Below, one piece after another: positions 12,606-25,405 of a stretch of 64,000 nucleotides of DNA (its first letter is position 1; each line of letters starts with the position of its first letter). The translations under genes were made by a program, and so were the position numbers. The DNA lies in the NCBI GenBank assembly GCA_022818135.1, contig JAFMSR010000002.1, positions 20,785,085-20,849,084 on the forward strand, in the 5' to 3' direction. Under the pieces are notes generated by a model. That model was not told the DNA's origin, ran no database searches, and saw only the letters and a list, made by a program, of their open reading frames with translations. Source of the stretch: Saxidomus purpurata. Lineage: Eukaryota > Mollusca > Bivalvia > Venerida > Veneridae.

Positions 12606-13190
12606 AGTCGACAAAACGAACACTCGACAAGTAACTTTTTTGTCGTGTTTTCTCCATATGTTTATTGTATTTTTGCTTTTATCTGTTGTGATTTCGAATT
12701 TTGAAAGGCAAAAACACGAAAAATAGCAACTTGGCGAGTTTTCGTGTTTTCGACGTCGAAAACACAACAAATAAAGGGAGAAAACACGATGTATTAAAAC
12801 CTACCACGCGAAAACTCGACGAAAAAGTACATCCTGTTTTCAACCTTTGTTTGATGTGTTTTTGACATTTCGCCCCGCCAAGTCGGAAGACCGAAAACAC
12901 GACAAAACAGCTATTTGGCGAGTTTTCATGTTTTCGACTTTTCGCCCCGAATGCCGAGAGCTCGACAAATACAGAGAGAGAACACGGCGTATTAAACCCC
13001 GCCAGCTTGAACACTCTACGAAAAAGACGTCGTGTTTTCGCCCTTTAGTGTCGTGCATTCGCCTTTAATATGTCGTGTTTTATACTTTTCGGGGCGAAAC
13101 TTGTAGAAAAATCAAAATCACGACAAATAGCTATATGGCGAGTTTTCATATTTTCGTGTTTTCGACCCGAAATGTCGAAAACACTACATG
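12600..13190. repeat. Island of 'cgaaaacacgac' / 'gtcgtgttttcg' motifs
   Basis: About 600 bp filled with short motifs in both orientations: gtcgtgttttc, cgaaaacacgac, ttcgccccg, tggcgagttttc, aacacg.cgtattaaa.cc. The larger phrase 'acgacaaa.agctat.tggcg' + 'agttttcat.ttttcg' recurs near 12900 and 13120, and a related form near 12730. CG content is far above the surrounding DNA. The short open frames here (12679-13275) follow from the repeats and are not genes. Confidence 0.8.
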
Positions 13191-13731
13191 GCAGAAATCA
13201 GCCACTATACATTTCTGCTCATCATTTTTGCACTGCAATATAAGTACCACAACTTTAAAGTCAATAAGTAGCTAAAATACAACGGTTCTGTATAGTATCT
13301 ATACTAAGGATTCCATTCTGTTCATAATATAAAATGATCAATCCCTTAGTTCTGTTTATACAATTATTACAAGTGCCTCTTAACGGCGTTCTTGTTACGA
13401 CTAAGAAATAGTTTGTTAACTGAAAATATGAATTTTATAGGTTGTGCGTGTTTTCCGCGGCATTGCACAGTTTGTACTATTAGTGTAACTAGAAACTAAA
13501 AACAATAGTTTTAGATTTGTGTACAAAGTAACTTTCATATTTTTGACATTCTTTTTTATTTCAAAACTTTGTATATTTATAGATTATGCTCAGATTAAAA
13601 AAAAATGGCTAACTAGAACGACGGAGCATGAACGGTTTACTGTGAACGCCGAGCAATGCTGCTAGAGGAAGCTTGGAACGACGAGTTCCATTCAATTAAT
13701 TGTTTGTTTTTTAACAATAATTCAAAATAGG

Positions 13732-14195
13732 CATGTTTTATGCCCCCGAAGGGAGGCATATTTAAATCGCACCGTCCGTCCGTCAGTCTGTGCGTCCGCC
13801 CTTACATTTTTCTGTGTCCGGGCTGTAACTTTGTCATCATGACATTGAAGGATTTTAGAATAATACGTCGGCTTGATGTGTTAAACATTTGTGCCAAGTT
13901 ATTTTAAAATCAATCAATTCAGGACACAGTTTTAGTCTGGACACGAATGTGCTCATATTTAATATATACAGGATTCCATTACCTTCAAACTCTTAAGTGT
14001 GACTTTGACCTTTGAGGTAGGGGCGTGGGTCTTGCACACGACACATCATCTTGATGTGCTAAACATTTGTGCCAAGTTATTTTAAACAATGCATGACAAA
14101 GTGAAAGCCCGGACACGACACAATGTAAGGGCAGACGCACAGACGGATGGACGGTGCGATTTAAATAGGTCAGCCTTCGGGGCCATAAAAACATG
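13732..14195. mobile_element. Inverted-end element 'tgcccccgaagg ... ccttcggggcca'
   Basis: The left end 'gcatgttttatgcccccgaa' and the right end 'ttcggggccataaaaacatg' are near-perfect inverse copies of about 23 bp. Inside, 'atttaaatcgcaccgtccgt' near the left end is mirrored by 'acggtgcgatttaaat' near the right end, so the inverse homology reaches about 60 bp. Two copies of 'gtgccaagttattttaaa' lie in the core. Related to the 'ataccccc' elements elsewhere in the window. Confidence 0.8.
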
Positions 14196-14690
14196 CTTAT
14201 TTTTTACTCCCCGTCGTATAACACTTAGTATTGGACAAAATCAGGTTTAAAATTACATTGGTAATTATAGAGTTGTAAACTAAAAGGACAGAAATGAACA
14301 AAAAGACAAGACAGTATACAGTTTCATATATTCAGCACTTTTATAAAACATTTCTGGGTAAATAGTTGGCTTTCATATATGTACTGGTGCCTGCAATAGA
14401 CAAATCTGGATGATATAAGTAGATCTATATACATGTAGAGATAATTATCAAACAGTTAAAATATACATGAAGATGCACAATGATCTTGCAAATTGTATTC
14501 AGATATGTTGATAACTAAATACAATCGGAATAACAGTAACTCATATAAAAACTAGCATACATTTAGAGTGGGATACTCTTATGATATATTATTATCTAGA
14601 ACATATACCATGTATGAGCAATGCTATATGAAAATCAACCATCTGGTCTGGCAGCTGGAATGGCTGCAAGTCAACCTTGGCACACACATA

Positions 14691-14872
14691 CAGTAAACTC
14701 TGTATATAACTTACTCCTTTGGACCATTTAAAGTTGTTCCTTTAATATCCCGAGTATGTTATACCCATCTAGCATTTTCATATCAAATAAAGAAGGAAAA
14801 CATCGGGCCCATAAATTTGTTCCTTATATCCCAAATTCCCTATATATGAAGTTGTTGTACACAGATATTTCT
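14691..14872. mobile_element. MITE family A, copy 1
   Basis: Contains 'acagtaaactctgtatataa', 'ggaccatttaaagttgttcc', 'aataaagaaggaaaacatcg', 'aaatttgttccttatatccc'. The same phrases recur at about 21135, 26213 and 29622. The right end is decayed. Confidence 0.65.
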
Positions 14873-16269
14873 GTAGTCTGATTTTAATCCTTACAGTTGA
14901 CTTTTCTGTATCAAGAAACTTGAATACACAATTTTACATTAGTGGTACCACCAACCCATATTTACAGTTGAATGCAGAGTTCAAAGGAACTCGTTTTCAC
15001 ATACATGTAGTATTATTTCAAGAATTACAGTAAGAATCTGATTGTTGATAGTCAAGAACCTGAGACAAGCATTGGCAACAACTGAAACTAGATTTTATTC
15101 AGCAACTTTTAAAGTCTGAGTAAATCAAATTTCATGACCTGATAACTTCCTTTTTTCCAGGGTCTGAACAGCTAATATGTACATTGCATGACAATACTGC
15201 CATTCAAGTACATGTAGTCAGTGGCAACTTTCTCCTGGACCCAGTTGTTCAAAACTTAACTGACAGTAAAGCTAACCTTTCATTAACTTTTGATCGAAAA
15301 AAATCTTCTTGGCAGGAAACACTCAGTGGAATATGAAGAGTTTTAAGCCACATTTTCTTCAATACACACATTTGTTCTAGTAAGTCTTTTAAACTGCTGA
15401 AAAAAAACAAACATATAAATTAACCGGCTGTTAGCTTAATAGTTGATTAAAGTTTTGAACAACTGGCTCCAGGTGACCACTTACACACATATTGAAAATA
15501 GTCATTCAGGCAACAATGGATATATATATATTATATGTATCATATGTGTATAATTTTTATGATCACAATTGGCACATGGACTGTACATTTATAATCATTG
15601 ATAAAATCACAGAAGGCTAAATGAGCAGCTTCTACAAGCACACATAAAACAACATACATGTATAAAACATATACATAACAATTAAACACATACATTTGTA
15701 CATATCACAGATAACAAAAAAGAAACTGAAAGTGTTTATACGAGTTAGTTGCAAGCATTCACATATTACTGATGACAGAAAAGGAAAGTTAGTTATGGAG
15801 ATTTCTCAAAAACACTAGCTTACTTCAGGAAATTCATGCACTTAAGTCAGAATGGGTGATGTCTGTATTGTTTGTTTGTACAAACGAAATTGATTAAAAT
15901 TCTGTCAATGTTGCTATTTAGTATGAAATTTAGAATATGTTGCAATAAAATATGAAATTCAGCATACAGGTACTTTGCTATTCAGTCCAATCATGGTAAA
16001 GCCAGACTGAATATAAATGCCACTGGTTCCCTAAATCAAAGTCCTTACGTAAAATTTGTATTCTGACCTTACAATAACATTTAAATATAAAACAAAATAA
16101 TACACATTAATACTTAACAAGAGAGGTCCATAATTTTATATTACATGTAAAGCTGAAAAAAAGAAATAAAACATTTTGTTTTAAGGACATTAAATATATT
16201 AAAAAAATTTTAGACTTTAAAATAGACATAAAAATAAACATACATAAACTGGGTGTAATTGTTACCAGA

Positions 16270-16489
16270 ACTGTAAACTTGCTAATTTTGGCATGACGAA
16301 AATTTCTTGATTAATGTGCAGACAGACTTAAATCTATTCATGAATTTTAAATTTTGCGAATGGAGAATTCACTAACAATAAATCTATGTGAAATGATTTT
16401 TTCATGTGATTTTTAAATGAGCAAAACAGGTAATTTGCGAAAATAGTGAAAATCAAATCATCGCAAATGTTACCCAAATTACAGTATAT
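16270..16489. mobile_element. MITE family B, copy 1
   Basis: Runs from 'actgtaaacttgctaatttt' to a terminal 'aaattacagtat'. Internal phrases 'gacgaaaatttcttgatt', 'cagacagactta' and 'aaatctatgtgaaat' match the copies near 26000, 29130 and 33710. The ends 'actgtaaa' and 'tttacagt'-like form the inverted termini. Confidence 0.6.
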
Positions 16490-18245
16490 AGAAGATAACC
16501 TGATTATCTACTGGGTATTATCTACTGGGTATGTTATTAAATAAAGTACTTTCGTTAGGAATAAACTTTAAAAATATATTTTTTCTTTTCAGGGAGAATT
16601 TCTGACAGGGTAAATTTTTTGATTGTCATTATAATACTTTAAAACGAAACCATACAATTCTCTGTTAGATTTGATTTTGTTTGAAAGGAGGGGGGTATGC
16701 TGGGGATAATAACAGTCTGATTTTTCTATTTGTCCATAACTGAGGATGGAAACTTACAAAACTTCAGACATATTTTAGATGGAATTTGTGAATATGTTAT
16801 TGTATGATGATATAATATTTTCTTCACATCATAATTTTGTAGTACAAGTCAAATATAATTTACATGAATATTCAAACAACAATTTAAAATATCAAAATAG
16901 AATAAAAACTATTTGACATGAAAGTGGATTTCATTAACAATGGATTTCAGTAACAAAACCAACAACAATAATTCACTGAAAACAATATGGCTGCTCTCTA
17001 AATGTTTTAGATTAAGTTACCCTACTTCGCTATAAGAAAGGCTTTCTGGCAAGTCTTTTTTAGGAAGAAATGATATTATCCTATCAGTAAATTTATTTTG
17101 CTATATCACTAAATCTAAACTGATCCTTGGACTCTAAATGTAGACTGGTCCCACTTTCTGCTAAATCTCTTTAACAGACTGGTCCATCTGAAAAACTTGA
17201 CCTAACCATTTATGGTTAATGTGGTTGCTCAATTAAAAAATACCAAATAAATAACAAGCAGTGTAGATTATGATCAAAATACAGAAGCATGTAGGCAGAC
17301 CATGGTCTACAGTACAGACTAGGAGCAAAAAGATAAAACAATTTACAGCAAGCAAAGTAAAGTATTACTAACTTTCAATTGCGCAGTTTATTAATTTTAG
17401 TGTTTCAAACCGCAATACTACATACATGAATGTAGACAGTGATCAGTTACAATAGGATCATGACTATAGTCCATTTGAATGATGACTCAGAGGTCACATG
17501 TAAATATGCAAGATTCACAAAAGTCTGATTATGCTAGTAAGCAAAGCACATCTAAAATATATTGTTGTCCTAGCTGGGACATTACCGACATCCAATTAAC
17601 TCCTTAAATCTAAAATACACAATAAAGCTGATGACTTAACAATGACTGAATGATGAGGTATAGGGAAAGAAATTTCACAGAGAAAAATTCTATTTCATGC
17701 TAATTTTGATTCAAATTACATACTGAACATATTTTGATTGCAATTAAGTCCCAGTAATCTTATTTACTGGGTGAAAATTACCTATGATATTTCATTGTGC
17801 ATACAAAATGTATATTAAGTAGTACACAGGTACAGACATATTGAAACAAATCAAAACTCACTGACCAACAATGAAGTTTTAAACTAAGAGTCTGTGTACT
17901 GGACACAAGACACTCACACTTTTTGTGTAACTTTAAACCGTTTTATGTCCATGATAACTCACAGATCTGACACTGTGGTAACATGCCATCAAATTCTTAT
18001 AGTTGTAAAGATACTTTAAAAAATCAACAACAAATACTTCAAATATTTTGCAATTACATGACCAAATGATTTTTTATCTCCAGAACTATGAGATGAAGAA
18101 ATTTTAGAATGATCAAAAAAAGAAAGTGGTCTTTGGATTGTTTCTGTGAAAACATTTTGTATATGAAATCAAAGATAGTTGGAATGTGTGTTTTCAGAAT
18201 GCTACTTTGCCTCCTCCAACTGTTGACATCACCTGCACATACTTT

Positions 18246-18520
18246 CTACAGCTTAGATGTCTCAGAATATTCCGGCGGCCATACTTTCTTCTCATTATCA
18301 TTTTGGAAAGAAGTGTTTGCATAAGCATTAATGTCTACAGACACGTCTGTAGAATCAACAGGAATGTTTGTTTCTTGCTCAAAGTCTGGTTTCTTGTATT
18401 TATACCACTTTGCCACAAAGATGAATATAAACAAGTTCACAACAGTAAGAGCTGCCAACAAAAACAAAAGGTATTCCAAATGACCATTGTTAGGTTCCTT
18501 TGGGAACCAGTCAGATGCAT
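18246..18520 (-). CDS. SLC15A4: Transporter exon 11 (residues 518-608, stop)
   Basis: 275 nt. Encodes the last luminal loop (DWFPKEPNNGHLEYL), helix 12 and a 45-residue polar cytosolic tail ending SETSKL, TAG at 18248-18246. Confidence 0.93.
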
Positions 18521-21500
18521 CTGAAATGGAAAACAATATTTTCTGTTAAATTTCAAAGTAAGAGGCAAGAGTGATAGTACTCTGCATGCAGTAAAATGTC
18601 TGTAATCAGAGTGGGGAAGTAAGTCTTCAGTAAACAAACTTTAGCAAATTACTACTCACTTTAATTCATAGTGGAATCAAATACTTAATTTATCATTTGT
18701 ACGCATCTGTACCCCTAAATGTTTTAAACACTGAACCCAAAATGCATATTAAGCATTCTTTCTTGAATGAACTATTTACGTTCAAAGTTTGGTTACACTA
18801 GCTCTATCCCGTCTATAGCTAAAATGACTAAATGTTAGTGACATGACAGTGTGCAACGGTCAATTTGAGATGCATCATGACTAAGTTACTCCTATATAGC
18901 TCTCTAGCATACCATGTTTGGTACAGGATATAAAAATATCGTAGTAAATAATTGTGATAACAAATTTAGCAAACACAGTTGAAAACATGCTTAACTGAGG
19001 ACTGTTTTGCAAGACATAATTCAAAATTATGTTGTCTTTTTTAAGTAACTGTTTCAATGTTGAATGTAATGTGTCAAAATGTAACATGTACATGTAAATG
19101 CTATACGCAAATAATGTCATCTTCAATCTCAAGTGTAACCTTAACTTCTGGAGAGAGCACCACGGTCTGGTACATGTATGTTGCACATTATCTTAATGTG
19201 CTTAACATTTATGTAAAAATCTAACGCTGCAAGAAACAGAATAGCAACAACTAGAACTGTTGCTGTATGCGCCTAATGTACCCGCCACCTAAACATTTCT
19301 ACTTCTTGTACATTAACTATTCAGATTGTCACAATTCAGACGAGTGGACATAGTATGGACAAATAGGCATATACCCCCTTTTCAATTTTGTTCGACTGAG
19401 AAGTATGAAATTAATTTTGAATGCAGACAGACACATTGACAGACAATACAGCTACTATAAGCCCAATTTTGAGGACTGGAAAATAAATAAATAAGATAAA
19501 ATGCATACCATCTTTCCTCCAAGCTCCAACAATGGCTACTATCAGGGATGCCAGATAGCTTCCTAAACCTGAAGTCATCAGGAACAGACCCATAATTAAC
19601 CCCTGCATGAACTGGGGAGCCTGTGTATAAGCAAATTCCAGACCTACAAGTAACAGCATATAACATTTGACAACAACACTATAGATGTTGAGAAAATACC
19701 ATACTGCAGAAAACAAACAATAAGTAAATAACAAGAGCTGTCCATAAGACAGCACGCTCGACTATTGTGGGTGTTTGATAATAAAACAAAACTTTTATCA
19801 GTATAATAGCAAAACAAATTCTGCTAACTATTAAGTATAAACTAGGAAAGTTGAATCTAAAAAGTCAAAATCTATAACTATAGATTTAATTTTGGGTAAA
19901 TTAATTGTTTGATACAAAATTTACCCTGAACCTATTGCAAGGTTTGATATAACTACCATAAGTGGTTACTGTGATATGTGCTGATAGTACCTTGCATGCA
20001 AAACTTTACCAAATTTTCAAAGTCAAACAAGGGCCATATTTCCACTAAATTTAAACAAGAGTTATCTGTCTTGACTGTGTGACACCTCTTAAGACATTAA
20101 AAAAGTTTCAGTCAATATCATAAGTGGTTACTGAGGTATGTGCACGATAGTACCTAGCAGGCAAAACTTTAACCAAATTTTCAAAAGTCAAACAGGGCCA
20201 TAATTAGTACTAAATTTATACAAGGTTATCTGACTTGATTGTACGACACCCTAAAGACATTAAAAAGTTTCAAGTCAATATCATAAGTGGTTACTGAGGT
20301 ATGTACTGATAGTACCTAGCAGGCAAAACTTTAACCAAATTTTCAAAGTCAAACAAGGGCCATATTTGTACTAATTTATACAAGAGTTATCTGACTTGAC
20401 TGTGTGACACCCCTAGAGACATTACGAGTTTAAGTCATATCATAAGTGGTTACTGAGATATGTGCATGTGTACCTAGCAGGCAAAACTTTAACCAAATTT
20501 TCAAAAGTCAAACAAGGGCCATAATTTGTACTAAATTTATACAAGAGTTATCTGCCTTGATTGTATGACACCCTAAAGACATGAACAAAGTTTCAAGTCA
20601 TATTATAAGTGGTTACTGAGATATGTGCATGATAGTACCTAGCGGCAAAACTTTAACCAAATTTTCAAAGTCAAACAAGGGCCATAATTTGTACTAAATT
20701 TAAACACGAGTTATCTGACTTGATTGTATGACACCCCTAAAGACATGAACAGTTTCAAGTCAATATCATAAGTGGTTACTGAGATATAAGCATGATAGTA
20801 CCTAGCAGGCAAAACTTTAACCAAATTTTCAAAAGTCAAACAAGGGCCATAATTTGTACTAAATTTTTTCAAGAGTTATCTGCCTTGATTGTATGACACC
20901 CTAAAGACTGAACAGTTTCAAGTCAATATCATAAGTGGTTACTGAGATATGTGCTGATAGTACTTAGCGGCAAAACTTTAACAAAAGAAGACCCACCCCG
21001 ACGCCGACGCCGACGCACAAGTGACTGTAATAGCTCTCCATATTCTCCGAATAGTCGAGCTAAAAAATATCTAAATTTCTGTAACAAGTTCCACTAAACT
21101 GAATCAGTATGTTAATTTAATATTAAAGACAAGTACAGTTAATTCCCTATATAAGGAATACCTTGGGACCACTTAAATTTGTTCCTTATATCCAGAGTAT
21201 GCTATATCCATACAGAATTATCATATTACATTAAGAAGGATAAAAAACACCCAGAAAATTTGTTCCTTATATCCGGTATTTCGCTATATCATTCTATAGT
21301 CCTTATACACGAAATTTACTGTAGTCAATTTTATAGTTGATGTATCTTCAGGGGTTTATCTCTGTCTGCAATACTTCAGCTAAAAAGATGTCTTCTTGCA
21401 ATCCAACCACTGAAATTAATTCTAAACGTTTGCCAGAAGTTATCAAAAATATACCTGAAATACTTGCAAAGACTTCACTCGAACCAATGAAAGCAAACTC

Positions 21501-24500
21501 TGGAATCTGTGCAAACATGCTTATTTTTGATGCATTAAATTCATCCTTTGACAATGTCTGTAGGATATAACCATTGTCCCTGATGTCATTTTTGCGGATG
21601 ATTTCCATTATTCCAGCATACAGCATAGCCAAGGCTGCCAGGATCATACCTATCCCTACAAAGACAAATATACACTTTAAAGACAATGGCTTAACATTTT
21701 TAAACAGATTACATTAAACCTCAACAACCTTAATTTCATGAAATGGATCTGTCCATCTCTAAATCTGGACTGTTACACTGATAATTCAAAGGGGTGTTCA
21801 CTGAACAAGCTAACAGTGCAGATCATGATCTGCCCAAGAAAATGAATTGTACTGGTGGCAAAGACAGAATCACCTGTCATCAACAGTACCAAATCAACGA
21901 CAGACTTCAAGAAGTTTTTACACAGGAACTATTTATGTTTAAAATAAAATATTTCAATTAATTCATAACATTCAAAATCAATTCTTACCAATTCTTTGTA
22001 AGTGGGTAGGACTCTTCCCATATTTTGCAAGCAGAGGGTATACAATTCTGTCCATTATGGGTATAAGAATCAGGATTATAATAGTGTTGAAGATGTTCAA
22101 CATGGCTGCTGGAAGTTTTGCCCCGCCTACAGAGATGTCCATTCTCTCACTTTGCAAGAACAATGAGGTACTCATCTGAAAACACAATTTGTCTTTTAAA
22201 TAAAACTCAGAAACATGCATTTGCAGGGCCTTGACATTTTCTTCTTTTGTTCAGCTGATTTTCAGTCTAACTTGTAACAAAAGTTCAGAAGACAGCTACT
22301 AAATGCAAGACTTAAATCTTTAACCTCCAATTGTGACCTTGACCTAAATGCTGTGAAGTTGTTACAGCATCTAGATAAGACAAACATTTGATCCAAGTTT
22401 CATGAAAATCATGCAATGGAGACATGGAGCAGAAAAGAAATGTTATGAATGTACAAACAGATAGAGACCATTCCCATTTCCTCTAAGAGGATAAAAGCAG
22501 AATCGAGCACTGGTGGAGATTTTGATATTTTTCTGAAGTGAAGTAAATCAATTCATAAAACAACACAAACAAAGCAGTATGACAGACTAGCAGAGAATCC
22601 CATGTCAAAATGTGGACTCCTTGCAGATCATATTTGAAAATGTTGTAATTTTATTAACACCAATCAGCTTATTTAAATGAATTAGCTTTAATGTGTATAC
22701 TTCAATATTAATGCCACAACCAATTTTTATTTAAAATGTAAACACACTAAATTTAAAGTCTTATTTATCATGTTTCATTTTGAAAATCAATTATGAAGAA
22801 ACTTTGTTAATTCACACTTTAAGTAATAGATATAGTACTGTTTGCAAGAATAATAACGTTATTTCGAGGATGCGTAAAGTACGAAAAATGACATTGTTTG
22901 AGTCAACAATTTTCTATGTATTTTGTATTATGGCACATTTGCGCTGTTGTGTACTTGTAACTGTTCTCCATTGTAGATAGATCATGTTCTCCGTTGTAGA
23001 TAGATCATGTTCTCTGTTGTAGATAGATCATGTTCTCTATTGTTGATAGATCACTTTTAAGCTCCAACCCAATAGACAGTGTAAAGTGTCAGAAGTGCAG
23101 TGCATTGTTTTCATATAGATATATGCAGTAGCCATATACAAGTTAACTGTGAAGACTTCTGCTTTCATCCTTGGTCTGTTAAAGTTCTACAGTCTTTATG
23201 GAATTGTTCATTTCTGTTAGAATATGCACTATGAACTGTTAAAAAAAGTTGCTGAGTAAAATTTTACTACCTGAATAAGGAACAGTGCAAACTATGATCA
23301 GACTGCACAGACAGGTAAAATGATCTTGATCTGCACTTATCATAAAGGCAACATCAGTTGCAAACAAAACATTAAGACTGCGTTTAATTGTTACCAAAAA
23401 TAACTTGACCTATCACTAAATGTGATTAATACCCCCGAAAGACTGCTTTATAAACTGAGGAAGTTTGTAGCAACAGAATACCTGGCAAAAAAAAACTAAA
23501 ATAGAGATATTGCCCTTGGCAATAACTCTGTAATTTGTCAAGATAGAGTTATGGTTTTTGTACACTGCACTTCCTCTCATTGTACTGGACAGTTTTATTA
23601 AGTTGTATTTAAGTCCTACCATAAGTTTTTAAGTTATGCTCTGGACAAGGAAAAATAACAAAGGCCAATAACTCAATAATTAGTCAAGATAGAGTTATTG
23701 TTCCTGTGCACTGCACTTCCTCTCAATGTACTTGACCATTGTATGAAGTTGTATTGAATTCCAACCAGTAGTTTTCAAGTTATGCTTCAGACAAGGAAAA
23801 ATAACAAAGGCCAATAACTCTGTAATGAGTCAAGGAAGTGTTATGGTTCCTGTACACTGCACTTCCTCTAATTGTGCTAGACCATTGTATGAAGTTGTAT
23901 TGAATTTCAACCAGTAGTTTTCAAGTTATGCTCTGGACAATGAAAAGTAACTTAGAGCAATAACTCTGTAATTAGTCCAGATAGAGTTATGGTTCTTGTG
24001 CACTGCACTTCCTCTCAATGCGCTTGACCATTGTTTGAAGTTATACATTGTATTGAATTCCAACTTGTAGTTTTCAAGTTATGCTCCGGACAAGGAAAAT
24101 GCAACAGACCGCCTGACCGCACTTTGTTTCGGGGGTATAATGACAATAGGTAACCATGAGTTAAATGGAGGTTTCTTACCTGAGAATACACTGCCCAGTA
24201 TACAATGACCAGAAGGAAAACAGGTAGAACTCTCAGCACAGCCTTAACACCTTCAATCATTTCTGTGTTGTATGAACCACCTTGATTCTGATGTGCATGT
24301 TCCCATGAAGGATTGCTACAACCATTGACACTCTGACAGCAGACACCGAATGACTGGGTTAGTATACTGCCTATAAATAGAAGTAAAGTGCAAGTTGTTC
24401 TTCTATTAAACAACCAGTATAGTAAATGTCCAACTGGAGCTGGTCACTGCTTAACATAAATACATTTTACATATTTAAAGATAATCTTTAAAGTCCCCAT

Positions 24501-25331
24501 GACCATTCAAAGTGTTCATGGGACTTTAACATGAAAATGACAGATGACTGCTTCATCTATCTGAGTACTTACATTACATGTAGAAGTACATGACTGTAGG
24601 GATGAGTAAATAGCATGGTAATAGTTTGATTAAATACCTTACTGTGTTCTTCAAATATTCATACATCTACAAATGAGATATTTGTAGTAAATTGCTTGTT
24701 TGGGAAATAAATGTACAGCCTGCCTATGACATTGTGACTGTGTAACGTGCACCGGCTAGACGGAGAGATATATCAATTTTTCTATGGGCTTCTTTGCCTA
24801 CTGATTTGGTTACAAATGATTAGATAAATGATTTAAGACCAATGATATAATTAACACTAATTATCTTAAATTAACCAAAACCAACAGTCAATCAAATAGC
24901 TAGGTTGATCCTTTATCTAAGCTTTAACCCCAGTCAAATATTCAGTTAGTTCCGTCTACCACTTTATTGGTCCGTAGGCCCTGTTGTTTTGTAACTTACT
25001 CACAAACAATGTTTGAGGCAAGCACTCCACGAACAGAGTATCAGAACACTTTCAGGTATCAAGTCTCTATCGCCGTAGCAATTACACCAAACACTGCCTG
25101 ATGCAAAGGTACCGACGCGGACAGAGGGTCAAGAACCTGAAGGACATTCTGTATTATTATTTAATTAATTAATTATTATTCACCGATGTGAACAGTCTGG
25201 GAGCCAAATGAATTCTGAGCTAAAACGCCCCGCACATTCCGTTCTTTTATATACGTCTGTCAAGTGCAAGCCCCCCCCCCCCCCCCCCCCCCCCCCCCCC
25301 TTGTCCCGATGGCCGCCTTTCCCCCCTTCTC

Positions 25332-25405
<74 letters not shown>

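Larger units (their letters stand above)
14196..18245 (-). other. 3' flank / possible long 3' UTR of the transporter gene
   Basis: About 4 kb of AT-rich DNA directly downstream of the transporter stop codon, with no other gene seen on either strand. It holds one copy each of MITE families A and B. The first canonical AATAAA on the minus strand that I noticed is at 17387-17392, about 850 nt past the stop. Others occur further on, so the real cleavage site is unknown. Confidence 0.4.

Noticed and set aside
12679..13275. Overlapping open frames in the cgaaaacacgac island
   Set aside because: Repeat-derived, on both strands, no domain.
22962..23053. CRISPR-like spacing of short repeats
   Set aside because: Head-to-tail minisatellite without spacers, in an intron of an animal gene.
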